A DNA stretch of 64,000 bases from Phyllobacterium zundukense. Lineage in GTDB: Bacteria; Pseudomonadota; Alphaproteobacteria; Rhizobiales; Rhizobiaceae. The DNA is taken from contig NZ_CP104973.1 in assembly GCF_025452195.1 (NCBI RefSeq), forward strand, positions 248,001-312,000, in the 5' to 3' direction. Both the position numbers and the translations under genes were made by a program. The stretch's first letter is position 1, and each line of letters begins with the position of its first letter. Under the pieces are notes generated by a model. It did no database searches and was not told the origin of the DNA. It worked only from the letters and a program-made list of their open reading frames with translations. Positions 19,015-28,285 of this stretch are shown piece after piece.

Positions 19015-19186
19015 TCTCTCCCCTTGTGGGAGAGAAAGGATTTTCTTGAGTTTAGCCCCTTCGCTAAATTCTTAGAAATCCAAGTGAGGGGGTAGTTCAG
19101 TGAAGCAAATCCCCTCTCTTGCGATTTCTAGCACTTAGCTGAAGAGCGAAGATGCTGAACTCGCTTTCTCCCCCGCATGGGGGAGA
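19015..19186. terminator. Two hairpins between convergent genes, part of a dispersed repeat
   Basis: Stem TCTCTCCC/GGGAGAGA is at 19015-19035 and stem TCTCCCCC/GGGGGAGA at 19167-19186. They lie between soxB and the convergent chain-length gene. The hairpins are GC-rich but without long T-runs. They probably act as a bidirectional transcription boundary; the sequence style is that of a rhizobial intergenic repeat. Confidence 0.6.
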
Positions 19187-19193
19187 TAAGTAC

Positions 19194-21476
19194 TCAGCCG
19201 GCGCGCAAACGCAGGACTTCGCGCAGCGCGGCGATCTCGACCAACATCTCCTCGATGTTCGAATTGTCGTGATGGCGTGGCTCGATCTGCGCGTCAGCAT
19301 GTTCATAGAGGAATTCGGCAATTGCTGCCTCGTCATCGGCGGAATTCGGTGAGTCTTCGAATTCAGTTGTCTCAGATGCCAACGCCCGTGTCTGGGCGCG
19401 TCGGATTGCTGCGCCAAGCCGAGATTCAGCAGGCACTGCGGACACAGGGCCAGCACTTTCGGGCGAAACGGTGCGTTTCGTTCCGGATGGCGGCACCGGA
19501 TCGACTGGCGGTTCATCTTCGACATAGACCGGCGCGCGATTGCCGGCGCGGAAGCTTTCGATCATGCCGAGCAACACGGCGATACCGAGACCAGCCAACA
19601 GCCCTCCAAGCAAGCCGCCAATTGCAACGAGCTTGCGCGAACCACCCGTGCTTTCAAGCGCCGGGCGCGCCGGCGAAATGACACGGATATTCGTTGTGTT
19701 CATGCCCTCGAGTTCGCCAGTTTCTTTCGCGCGCAACAGAAAGGCTTCGTAGACTTCGCGCTTGGCGGTGACTTCACGTTCGAGCTCACGCAGCTTGACC
19801 ATGTCCTCGTTGTTGTTGGCGGTACGCGCTTTCAGCTGCGCCAGCCGCGATGACAGGTCCTGTTCCTGCTGGGTGGCACGCTGTAGTTCCACCTGCACCG
19901 AAGACGCGATACGGCCAAGCTCGTTGCGGATTTCGTTGCGGACTCCAACAACCTGCGACTGGGCTTGAATGAGCTGCGGGTGGCGCGGCCCTAGCTTGGT
20001 GGCGAGGCCATCCGCCTGTTGCTTCAGCGCGCCATATTGGGAGCGGAGGGCGACGATGACACCGGAGCGGAATTCTTCCGGCAGTGTGTTGCCGAGCACG
20101 CCTTCGACGGAGGTATTGCGGATAGAGTCAGCCTGCGCCTTGAGCCGGATCGTCTGGTTGCGCGCCTGGGTGAGTTCGTCATTCGTGCGCGTGATTTCAT
20201 CATCGCTGATCAACCTGCCCTGTACGTCGACAAGGTCATTTTCCGCCTTGAACTTCTGCACGGCGTTCTCGGCATCCTGAACGCCTGCGCGCAGATCATT
20301 GAGGCGCGCTGTCAACGACTCCGTGGCCTGCCGTGCGGTATCGGACTGGATATTGCCCTGCTCCTCGCGGAAAACATCGGATACGGTATTGGCAATCAAG
20401 GCCGCCTTTTGCGGATCCCTTGATTTCACGGTGATATTGAAGATGAAATTCTTGGTGCTTCGCTCAACCTCAAGGTGGTCGTAGAGATTGCGCAGAAGAA
20501 CGGTTTCACGCGTTGTCTCATCCGGCGTGCTATCGGTAGAGAACAGGTCCTGTATTGACGCAAAAAGGCCTCGCTCCTTGAGGTCGCCGTTGAATTCGGG
20601 ATCCTTGGCAAGTCCTGTGCGATCGATCACCTTGGTCAGCACGCTGCTCGACTGAATGACGCGCAATTGGCTCTCGGCGATGGCGAGCGAAGCATCGACG
20701 GGCAGCTGGCTCGATGAAATTTCCTTGTCGACGATCTTCAGATCGCGCGGATCGACAAGCACTTCAACGGTCGAGGCGTAGAGCTTCGGCAATGTCATCG
20801 CATAGCCAACGCCAAGGAGTGTACCGATGATTGTGGTTGCGATAATCAATCCCTTGGAACGGCCAACGCGATTGATAACGATACGCGGGTCAACGAGTGG
20901 CCGCCATTCATCGCTTTGATATTCGACCGCCTGTACTTTGCGCGCTGCCGGCCGGCGCACCGGAACCGGTGCGATAACAGGTTCAGGGGCCGGCTCTAGC
21001 TCCTTGTTTTCCGGACGGAAAACCGGTTCCAATTCTTCTTGGAACTGCTCTATCGGCTCGGGTTGGGACCTTGCTGTGACGACTGGCGCTTCCGGCTCGG
21101 CACGGGCTGGTTCTTCAGTCAACGGCAACGATTCTTCGCGCTGTGGCGTAATTTCTTCGGCGGCATCGACGCGGCGGTTGAGCTCTGCCTTGATCGCGGC
21201 CATGTCGGCGCGCATGCGATTGACCGCATCCTGCTCGGCTTCTTCGGAACTGAGGTCCTCGGGAATATCACTCAATGATGGTTGTGAGATTTCGCTGCCG
21301 GCTGCCAGGCGCAAAGCGCGCATGCGGTGATAGTGATCGAGATTGTCTTCGCCGCGAATGGATGTGACCAAGGGTTCGGGATCGACATGAGTCTCTCCCG
21401 CAGATTCCGGCTGACTGGCAAACGAGAGAAGCGAGCGCCGCGGCCGCTTTGCCGTCTCGTTTTCGCGATTGCTCAT
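19194..21476 (-). CDS. Polysaccharide chain-length / co-polymerase protein (Wzz/GumC family)
   Basis: A 760-residue inner-membrane protein. An unusually long acidic, proline-rich cytoplasmic N-terminus (about 1-205) is followed by a first membrane helix (about 209-229), a Wzz domain (LYASTVEVLVDPRD), long periplasmic coiled coils (about 370-580), a second membrane helix (about 616-639) and a cytoplasmic tail. No Walker A/B tyrosine-kinase domain is present, so a partner kinase is separate or absent. Residues 143-157 (EQFQEELEPVFRPEN) are encoded by a sequence matching the dispersed repeat at 7899-8018. It is divergent from the flippase at 21743. ATG 21476 is preferred over TTG 21503. Confidence 0.85.
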   Translation of the reverse strand: MSNRENETAKRPRRSLLSFASQPESAGETHVDPEPLVTSIRGEDNLDHYHRMRALRLAAGSEISQPSLSDIPEDLSSEEAEQDAVNRMRADMAAIKAELNRRVDAAEEITPQREESLPLTEEPARAEPEAPVVTARSQPEPIEQFQEELEPVFRPENKELEPAPEPVIAPVPVRRPAARKVQAVEYQSDEWRPLVDPRIVINRVGRSKGLIIATTIIGTLLGVGYAMTLPKLYASTVEVLVDPRDLKIVDKEISSSQLPVDASLAIAESQLRVIQSSSVLTKVIDRTGLAKDPEFNGDLKERGLFASIQDLFSTDSTPDETTRETVLLRNLYDHLEVERSTKNFIFNITVKSRDPQKAALIANTVSDVFREEQGNIQSDTARQATESLTARLNDLRAGVQDAENAVQKFKAENDLVDVQGRLISDDEITRTNDELTQARNQTIRLKAQADSIRNTSVEGVLGNTLPEEFRSGVIVALRSQYGALKQQADGLATKLGPRHPQLIQAQSQVVGVRNEIRNELGRIASSVQVELQRATQQEQDLSSRLAQLKARTANNNEDMVKLRELEREVTAKREVYEAFLLRAKETGELEGMNTTNIRVISPARPALESTGGSRKLVAIGGLLGGLLAGLGIAVLLGMIESFRAGNRAPVYVEDEPPVDPVPPSGTKRTVSPESAGPVSAVPAESRLGAAIRRAQTRALASETTEFEDSPNSADDEAAIAEFLYEHADAQIEPRHHDNSNIEEMLVEIAALREVLRLRAG
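21009..21053 (-). repeat. Dispersed repeat fragment inside the chain-length gene
   Basis: On the minus strand the bases run TAGAGCAGTTCC, then GAACCGGTTTTCCGTCCGGA, aligning with the reverse complement of the intergenic repeats at 7899-8018. It is in frame and adds about 15 residues to the disordered N-terminal region, where an insertion would be tolerated. Confidence 0.65.
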
Positions 21477-21742
21477 TCCCACTTCAACTCCACGATCGCC
21501 CAACCAACGCGATTCAATTGCGGCACCACATCCACAGTTAATTCAACCTAAAGTTCTATGGAAAATAAAACGTTAATTATCAGCCCATATGTCTGCAAGC
21601 TAACCTCGGCCTGGATGTTGTCTATACCACGTTTCGAAACGGCAAATACAAGCCGTTAAGTCTTTTGATGTAGAAATCCGGCGAATTCACGCTTGAGACA
21701 GTGCTTTCCCCGCAGCTTTGATTCAGGCATATCCGGCAGGAC

Positions 21743-23002
21743 ATGGAATTGGTTGCACGCCATCTGAAAGCTAATGCGGGGCTTATCCGCGACTATTTCT
21801 CCGTGATCAGTGGATCGGCGGGGCGGCTCGTCATTTCGCTCGCCTATTTCGTTGCGCTTGCCAATACACTTTCGATTGCGGAGTTCGGTCTGTTTGCCAC
21901 GGCATCGGCAACGGGTGTCGTGCTGTCACGCCTCGTCTCCTTCGGCTTTGTTTCGCCGCTGTACCGGATTTCCACCGTGAAGCCGCAATTGATTGGCGCC
22001 TATACGGGCGGCTTTCTCGCGGCGGTCGTCGTGTCGTTGCCGATCTTCATTCTTGCAGCCTATCTGATGCATCTGATTTTCTTCGGCGCCGATCTCGCGC
22101 TTGGCACCTTTGCGGTGATCGTTGCGGCGGAAGCATTGCTTTGGCGGTCGCTGGAAGTTGTGGTGATCGTCAATAACGGCATGAACAGGTTCGGCCGGGC
22201 AGCATTGCTGGTCATTATCGGCACGGCATTACGGGCGATGGCGGCAGTGCTGTTTGCGTTCTCGAGCGTGACCAACCTCGCAATATGGAGCTGGTGGTAT
22301 GCGGGGGCGAACGGCGTTGCGCTTCTTGTCGCTATCCTCTTCTTCTACCCGCGCGTGCGGCTGCGGCTTATTCCCAAGCTTTACCGCCGCAGGCTGGCAG
22401 ATTCCTTTGCCGTCACTGGCGCCGAGGTGCTTTTCTACGTCCAGTCGGAAATGGACAAGCTGCTGGTGCTCGCAGTCGGCGGACCACAGACGGCGGGTGT
22501 CTATGCAATCATCATGCGGCTCGTCGATCTGACCGCCCTTCCCGTCCGCTCATTCAACATGATGCTGGTGCAGAAGTTGATGCGAACACCGGACATGCTG
22601 AAATCACTCAAAATCCGAGGCGGGCTGGAGCTTGGCGTATTTTTGGTGTCGACACTCGGTCTGGCGGCGCTTGCAATCTTCCTTGCCATTTTCCCGCGAG
22701 CTCTCGGAGCGAATGTTGCCTCGGTTGTTTCGCTGTTGCCCCTGGTCCTGCTCGTACCGGGACTGCGCAATCTCATCGAATATCAGGCGGAAATCCTTTA
22801 TGCGCGCGGCCAATCTGGCTTGCGTGCGCTTAATCTCGCGTTGCTCGGCATCGCCAAGGCTGGACTGCTTTCGTGGATTCTCGTCGTGTTTCTCGATACC
22901 CACGATTGGATGATCTGGCTGAATGCCATGTTCGCCGTGCTTTATGTGCTTTCGGCGTATCTCACATACAAAGCTATAAAAAAGCCGGCGCGGCGCGTGT
23001 GA
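21743..23002 (+). CDS. Polysaccharide flippase (Wzx / MATE-like)
   Basis: A 419-residue hydrophobic protein with about 12 predicted membrane helices and the polysaccharide-synthase N-terminal pattern (SGSAGRLVISLAYFVALANTLSIAEFG). The family moves undecaprenyl-linked oligosaccharide units across the inner membrane for Wzy-dependent assembly. It is divergent from the Wzz-like gene and convergent with the glycosyltransferase operon that ends at 23010. The repeat unit carried is unknown. Confidence 0.82.
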   Translation: MELVARHLKANAGLIRDYFSVISGSAGRLVISLAYFVALANTLSIAEFGLFATASATGVVLSRLVSFGFVSPLYRISTVKPQLIGAYTGGFLAAVVVSLPIFILAAYLMHLIFFGADLALGTFAVIVAAEALLWRSLEVVVIVNNGMNRFGRAALLVIIGTALRAMAAVLFAFSSVTNLAIWSWWYAGANGVALLVAILFFYPRVRLRLIPKLYRRRLADSFAVTGAEVLFYVQSEMDKLLVLAVGGPQTAGVYAIIMRLVDLTALPVRSFNMMLVQKLMRTPDMLKSLKIRGGLELGVFLVSTLGLAALAIFLAIFPRALGANVASVVSLLPLVLLVPGLRNLIEYQAEILYARGQSGLRALNLALLGIAKAGLLSWILVVFLDTHDWMIWLNAMFAVLYVLSAYLTYKAIKKPARRV

Positions 23003-23009
23003 GGCTTGG

Positions 23010-23873
23010 CTACTTCAACAACTTCCGGATGCGGACCGTATCGTCGCCGATGAAGGATTGCATGCCGATCGCGACTTGTTCCGGTGTCATCGCTTCGACA
23101 AAGGCAAGGAACTCTGCATCCGTTGGCGCAGGCGCAAACCAGTAGACCCGACAGAATTCCGTCGCGTCATGATAGTGCCCTTCGGCCATCAACACTTCAT
23201 CGGCATAGCGGCCATAGATCATGCATTCGGAAAACCGGCGGGAACGCCCGATCGCCGCGATCCAATGGCGCCCGGTGATCCTCTCGATGTGGTTACACAT
23301 GGTCAGCAAGGCATCTCGCCGCCAAGCGATCAAGGTACCGATATAGTCATGTCCTGCTGGGCTTACCGGGACGAGCCCGAGTACTTGGCCAGCGTGTTCA
23401 GACCAGATGCGTTGATCACCGGGCACAGGGCGCAACAAGTCGCCATCGCGGCGGAACAGCCGCAAATCGCTGCCACGCCAGACCGAGGCACAATCGAAAG
23501 ATTTCAGGAAAGCGACATCGGAATCGATGTAGAAGAATGCGTCTTCATCGGCGTGCGCCGCGATGGCGATGCGGCGAAATTGCTGCACGTGCCAGCCGCG
23601 CAAGGGCATCGTTCTTGGCGACAGCCAAATGCGGCGGCGACCGAAATTGCTCGGGTCGGGAAACGGCCTGATCCAGCGGGGCAATAGATCGTTCTCGTCG
23701 ATCACCACACGACGCGGGCTTTCCAGCTGCCTGAACAGCGCGACGTCGCGATGCTCGACCAAAATATAGTGTCGGGTGTAGCCGGTGACGAAACGATCAA
23801 TCGTTTCGCAGAGCAATCTGCAACGCTCAAAATCGGGTGCATAACTCGCAGTAACAAGTGCCGTTCTCGTCAT
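23010..23873 (-). CDS. DUF6492-like glycosyltransferase-fold protein
   Basis: A 287-residue soluble protein opening ALVTASYAPDFERC, with FYIDSDVAFLKSF (a DSD motif like the metal-binding DxD of glycosyltransferases) and a C-terminal EVLMAEGHYHD. It looks like the DUF6492 group found in surface-polysaccharide loci. It is last in a three-gene minus-strand operon (25839 to 23010) and overlaps the upstream WecG-type gene by 4 bases. Sugar transfer is inferred from fold and context. Confidence 0.7.
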   Translation of the reverse strand: MTRTALVTASYAPDFERCRLLCETIDRFVTGYTRHYILVEHRDVALFRQLESPRRVVIDENDLLPRWIRPFPDPSNFGRRRIWLSPRTMPLRGWHVQQFRRIAIAAHADEDAFFYIDSDVAFLKSFDCASVWRGSDLRLFRRDGDLLRPVPGDQRIWSEHAGQVLGLVPVSPAGHDYIGTLIAWRRDALLTMCNHIERITGRHWIAAIGRSRRFSECMIYGRYADEVLMAEGHYHDATEFCRVYWFAPAPTDAEFLAFVEAMTPEQVAIGMQSFIGDDTVRIRKLLK

Positions 23874-24634
23874 GCGCCCCCGCTGACTTTAAATTTTGCA
23901 CGCATGACGCGCAGCAGAAAAAGCGGATTGCCGACAATATACCGGTACCACAACCGGCCAGGTTCTTGCGCAAGGCGATACAGCCACTCAAACCGCAGTT
24001 TCTGCACGATCAAGGGGGCCCGAGGCACAGCGCCCGCCATGAAATCAAACAGCGCGCCAACGCCAAAGGCCAAGGTGCAATGTTCGGCCGTCAAGTTGTT
24101 CGCCATGAACATCTCCTGTCGCGGGACACCCATGGCGACGAGCAGGATATGCGGATGATATTCTTTCAGGACACGCAGAATGTATGGCTGATGCTCGCTC
24201 TTGAAGAAGCCGTCACTGATCACGCGAATTTCATGCTGGGGTGCAAGTTGCCTGAAGCTCTCCGCTGCCTTTTCGACCACCTCACGGCGCGCGCCAATGA
24301 GGCCGACGCGCAGAGGGCTGGTTTCTGCCTCTAGGAGTGCAGGCGTAAAATCCGTGCCGTTAAGATTCGCCGGAAAAGATGCGCCATGCAAGATTTTCGA
24401 GGCGATATCGACCCCGAAGCCATCAGGGAGAACGATGAATCGGTTCAAAGCCTGGCGGAAATCAACATTCTCCTGCGCGAGATTGGCGTTGTGGGCATTG
24501 AGCCACGTGACCAGGGCGAAGCGCTGCTGCGCGATACGCTCTCGCATGACTTCGATGGCGTCCACCCAAGGCAACGCGACAACTTCTACGCCAAGAATCG
24601 CACGACGTGGAATATCCGTTTCGCCCGAATTCAT
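23870..24634 (-). CDS. WecG/TagA/CpsF family glycosyltransferase
   Basis: 254 residues with the family landmarks LPDGFGVDIASKILHG, LNGTDFTP and LLVAMGVPRQEMFM. WecG/TagA enzymes add the second sugar (often N-acetylmannosaminuronate) to a polyprenyl-linked acceptor. It overlaps its neighbours by 4 bases on both sides (24631-24634 and 23870-23873), so the three genes are translationally coupled. Confidence 0.88.
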   Translation of the reverse strand: MNSGETDIPRRAILGVEVVALPWVDAIEVMRERIAQQRFALVTWLNAHNANLAQENVDFRQALNRFIVLPDGFGVDIASKILHGASFPANLNGTDFTPALLEAETSPLRVGLIGARREVVEKAAESFRQLAPQHEIRVISDGFFKSEHQPYILRVLKEYHPHILLVAMGVPRQEMFMANNLTAEHCTLAFGVGALFDFMAGAVPRAPLIVQKLRFEWLYRLAQEPGRLWYRYIVGNPLFLLRVMRAKFKVSGGA

Positions 24635-25839
24635 GCGGCTGCACGCCCATTCGTAATCCGGGTTTCAAGCCGGTCCAGTCCCAATCTTATCTGCTGGTCG
24701 AAGCGTATCAACTGTGCGGCGCGGAAGGCGTCTCCCTCGCATGTCAAGTCCTCACCGGCGCGCACACGGGCCACCATGGCGTTTACCGCCCTGGCAAAGG
24801 CGACGGGATCATCGGCGACAACGCAATTATCCGGAATATCTGCGATGCCCCGCACAGAAAGCGCCGTTGCGATGCTGGGCAAGCCCAGTTCGAATGTTTC
24901 GATCGTCTTGAGCTGCACACCGCTCCCGGCGCGGCTGATCAACGGGATCACGGCACAGCCGCAGACAAAATCCGTAGCGTCCGCAATACGGCCAGCGAAG
25001 GTAACTTCAGGCCATGCAGCTTTGAGATCTGCCGGCGTACTTCCGGCGACGGCAACGCCGATATCCTTGTCCAGATGCGGTACGACCTCGCGCAGGAACC
25101 ACTCGAGGCCGATGCGGTTCGGCTGCCATGTCCAGGTTCCTATCAAGCCAAGATCGCGTTCAATCTTGCGGCCTTTGCTTGTCGCCGTATCGGCACCGGT
25201 CACGAGAGGAAGTGCCGCGGCACGTCCGGTTCCGGATAGGCCCAACGCATCGATATCGTCATCCGCCAGTGTAAAGACGAACGACGCCCTGCCGCACAAC
25301 CGCTTCTCAAGGCCCATCAGAAGCCGGGACTCCCGGCTGAACAGATATTTCTGTACCGGGCTGGTTGCCGCCTCCGCATTCTCGCGTGCCGAGCGATGTT
25401 CGACATTGTGCGCGATGAAGATTTGCGGCTTGTCGTCGAAACAATCCTCGAATGCCCCGGGCAGTGGCACCCCGTTGAGCACGTAAGCGTCGAATGGCTC
25501 AACCGAAGCGATTGCGGTACGGAACGTTTCCTTTGTAACGACGCGCAGCTTGACCGACGAAACCGTGAGGCCTGACATCATTGCCTTGCCGAACCAACGC
25601 AACTTTTGCGCAAAGTTCGCTGTGTCGTTGCGCACATCCACTTCACCGAGGACGATTGTGTTCTCCGGATCGAGCGGCTTGCTCCCGGGCCAGACAAATC
25701 CGATCACGGTGACGCGAGCGCCGGCGCGCACGAGGCCATCGATGATCGCTTTGTTGGCAATCTCATAGCCGGTCGTCGGCTTACCATCCGGTACCAGCGA
25801 TGTTACGAACAGCAAATGCAAAGGCTTGAAGCTCTCCAC
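24631..25839 (-). CDS. Glycosyltransferase, group 1 (GT4-like)
   Basis: 402 residues with a two-domain GT-B layout. The N-terminal part is LLFVTSLVPDGKPTTGYEIANKA; the C-terminal donor-site region includes LGLIGTWTWQPNRIG and PLISRAGSGVQLKTIETFELGLPSIAT, where the ExxxxGxP-type segment binds the nucleotide sugar. It starts the minus-strand three-gene operon. Its promoter lies in the 105-bp divergent region shared with the GT2 gene at 25945. Confidence 0.82.
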   Translation of the reverse strand: MESFKPLHLLFVTSLVPDGKPTTGYEIANKAIIDGLVRAGARVTVIGFVWPGSKPLDPENTIVLGEVDVRNDTANFAQKLRWFGKAMMSGLTVSSVKLRVVTKETFRTAIASVEPFDAYVLNGVPLPGAFEDCFDDKPQIFIAHNVEHRSARENAEAATSPVQKYLFSRESRLLMGLEKRLCGRASFVFTLADDDIDALGLSGTGRAAALPLVTGADTATSKGRKIERDLGLIGTWTWQPNRIGLEWFLREVVPHLDKDIGVAVAGSTPADLKAAWPEVTFAGRIADATDFVCGCAVIPLISRAGSGVQLKTIETFELGLPSIATALSVRGIADIPDNCVVADDPVAFARAVNAMVARVRAGEDLTCEGDAFRAAQLIRFDQQIRLGLDRLETRITNGRAAA

Positions 25840-25944
25840 GACGATTTATTTCTCAATATTTGATTTGATCGCAGAATGTAATGAAATATTGAATAACCAA
25901 CTCTTATAAGTTGTAACCATGGATAACGGATAAATACTCCGGCG

Positions 25945-26940
25945 ATGAATCTCGATCTCTCAGAAAATATCAGCGTCGTGGCGCGGTCAACCGGCCTCAA
26001 GCCCGAAACGATCGACGTCGTGGTGACGTTGCCGACGTTCAAACGCCCGGAGCATCTATTGAAAACCTTGGCGTCGCTCAAAGCCCAGGTGACCACACGG
26101 CGCTTTGCCGTCATCGTCATGGAGAACGAGACCGAAAAACGCGAGGGCGCGAAAGCTGCGAAACCGTTGTTCGAGAGTGGCGAACACCGGGGCCTGCTGA
26201 TCATCGCGCATGATCGTGGTAATTGTAACGCCTACAATGCAGGATGGCTGACCGCGCTGAAGGCCTTTCCAAATTTCACGTCACTGCTGGTTATCGACGA
26301 TGATGAGATCGCCGATCCGAATTGGCTGGAAAACATGTGCAAGACGCGCGAGACCTATGGTGTCGACTTTGTCGGTGGGCCGCAACTTCCGGTCTTCGCC
26401 AAGCCGGAACATACGAAATGGTCGACACACCCTGTTTTCAGCCCCCACCATACCCGCACTGGTCGCGTGCCGATCATTTATTCATCCGGGAATCTGCTGG
26501 TCGGGCGCAATGTGCTTGAGACGATGCCGTTTCCGTTTCTCGATCTCGCTTTCAACTTCATGGGCGGCGGGGATTCGGATTTCATTAGTCGCAGCGTGGT
26601 CAAGGGCTTCACCGTTGCCTGGTGCGCGGAAGCACCCGTTTACGAAACCATCCCGGCAAGGCGCGTCGAGGCGGACTGGATCCGGGCACGGGCACTGCGC
26701 AATGGCGTGATCTCCACCTTGATCGAAAAGCGCAAGCGTGGTGGCGAACCTTTTGGCGGAGCGAAGACCGTCCTGAAGAGTCTGGCACTTCTAGCCGTCT
26801 CGCCGCTGCGGGCCGTGATCAAGGTGATGCAGACGGGATCTCTGTCCATCGGCACTTATCAGATCTATGTTGGCGTGGGCCGCGTTCTGGCGGAATTCGG
26901 ATATTCGAATGAGCAGTATCGACAACCTGAAAAGAACTGA
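25945..26940 (+). CDS. Glycosyltransferase family 2
   Basis: 331 residues. The GT-A fold is seen in VVVTLPTFKRPEHLLKTLASL, then NAGWLTALK and the metal-binding LLVIDDDEIADPNW (DDD). A C-terminal ISRSVVKGFTVAWC segment is typical of ExoA/WcaA-type enzymes. It transfers a sugar to a lipid-linked intermediate at the cytoplasmic face. Its 3' end overlaps the O-antigen ligase-like gene by 32 bases. Confidence 0.85.
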   Translation: MNLDLSENISVVARSTGLKPETIDVVVTLPTFKRPEHLLKTLASLKAQVTTRRFAVIVMENETEKREGAKAAKPLFESGEHRGLLIIAHDRGNCNAYNAGWLTALKAFPNFTSLLVIDDDEIADPNWLENMCKTRETYGVDFVGGPQLPVFAKPEHTKWSTHPVFSPHHTRTGRVPIIYSSGNLLVGRNVLETMPFPFLDLAFNFMGGGDSDFISRSVVKGFTVAWCAEAPVYETIPARRVEADWIRARALRNGVISTLIEKRKRGGEPFGGAKTVLKSLALLAVSPLRAVIKVMQTGSLSIGTYQIYVGVGRVLAEFGYSNEQYRQPEKN

Positions 26941-28234
26941 CGCGATATCCGCGACCCCAATGCGACTGGTCGCCAGTCTTGTTGCGACGATCATTCTTTG
27001 CGTGCTGCTGATCTCGTTCCGCCCATTCCAACCGGCGAGCACGGCAATCGCGGGGAGCGGCGGCGATCTCGTCAATCAGCTTGGTTTCGGAGCGTTGGGC
27101 GGTGTTTCCGTGCTTGCGATGATGTTGCTTGCGAACCCGCGTACGCTCGTTGCCCTTATCAGCCCGATGTGGATCGTCATGTTCGGTTTTCTTTTCATGT
27201 CGACATTTGTCGCCATCGATCCTGGAGCCGCTCAACGCGCGGTGCTCTTCACCGTGATTGCCGCGCTCTGCATGATCGCAGTGCTGGCGCTGCCACGCGA
27301 TGCCGATGGATTTTCTCTGGCGCTGGTGATCGCAGCCTTTGCCGTGCTGACGCTCTCCTATGCCGGTCTGGTTGTCGTTCCGGACCTCGCCAAGCACACC
27401 GCCAACGAAATCGAAGCCGAACATGCGGGACTTTGGCGCGGTATCTTCGCGCATAAGAATATTGCCGGACCGGTCATGGCGGCGTTCTCTTTTGGTGGTA
27501 TCTACCTGATCCGACGCGGCTGGCGCGGGATTGGCGTTGTCCTGCTGATGCTCGCGCTCTGGTTCGTTGCACACACCGGTTCGAAGACTGCGACGGCGCT
27601 GGTGCCGATTGTGATTTTCCTCGTCATGTTCCCCGGAATGTTCGGCTTTCGTATGATCACTGCTGTGCTGATCGCCGCAGCTTTGATCGGATTCTTCTTC
27701 TTCACCATAGGAACACTCTTCTTCCCGGCTACGCACGATCTCCTCGTTCAGCTCGGTGCGGACACCACGTTTACCGGCCGCACATCCATCTGGCAGTTCG
27801 GGCTCGAAAAGCTCGCCGCAAGGCCGTGGCGCGGCTATGGTTTTGAAAGTTTCTGGGAAGCACCGGTCGTGCGGCAGGCCGAAAATCCGAGCTACTACCT
27901 TGATTGGGATGTGCGCGGCATTGTGCACGCCCATAACGGCTATCTCGATATTGCCATCGCCATGGGTTATCCCGCCATGATGTGCGCGCTCATCGTCTTG
28001 ATCGTGCTGCCGCTTTTTGATTATGCGCGCTGCCTGAAAAAACGCGAGAATGTGTTCATGGCCGACTTTTTCATGATGTGCCTGACATTTTCTCTGATGA
28101 ACGCTTTTCTTGAGAGCTTCTTCTTCCGGCGTGCAGATCCCGTGTGGCTGCTCGTGGTCATGGCATGTTTTGGTCTGCGCATGACCGCCCGCGTTCCAAT
28201 CCTCACGCGCATAAATTCCCACAAGACTAGTTGA
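26909..28234 (+). CDS. O-antigen ligase / polymerase family membrane protein
   Basis: 441 residues with about 10-12 membrane helices. It has the Wzy_C-type periplasmic loop containing FAHKNIAGP and the HAHNGYLDIAIAMG motif found in exopolysaccharide polymerases such as ExoQ and in WaaL ligases. The ATG at 26909 (MSSIDNLKR) is preferred over one at 26867, giving a 32-base overlap with the glycosyltransferase. A 540-codon open frame on the opposite strand is an artefact of composition. Whether it polymerises or ligates cannot be decided from sequence. Confidence 0.8.
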   Translation: MSSIDNLKRTDAISATPMRLVASLVATIILCVLLISFRPFQPASTAIAGSGGDLVNQLGFGALGGVSVLAMMLLANPRTLVALISPMWIVMFGFLFMSTFVAIDPGAAQRAVLFTVIAALCMIAVLALPRDADGFSLALVIAAFAVLTLSYAGLVVVPDLAKHTANEIEAEHAGLWRGIFAHKNIAGPVMAAFSFGGIYLIRRGWRGIGVVLLMLALWFVAHTGSKTATALVPIVIFLVMFPGMFGFRMITAVLIAAALIGFFFFTIGTLFFPATHDLLVQLGADTTFTGRTSIWQFGLEKLAARPWRGYGFESFWEAPVVRQAENPSYYLDWDVRGIVHAHNGYLDIAIAMGYPAMMCALIVLIVLPLFDYARCLKKRENVFMADFFMMCLTFSLMNAFLESFFFRRADPVWLLVVMACFGLRMTARVPILTRINSHKTS

Positions 28235-28285
28235 CCGGGCGCACTCGGCCGGATCAAAGTGCCGCGACATCAGCGGGAGAATGAA

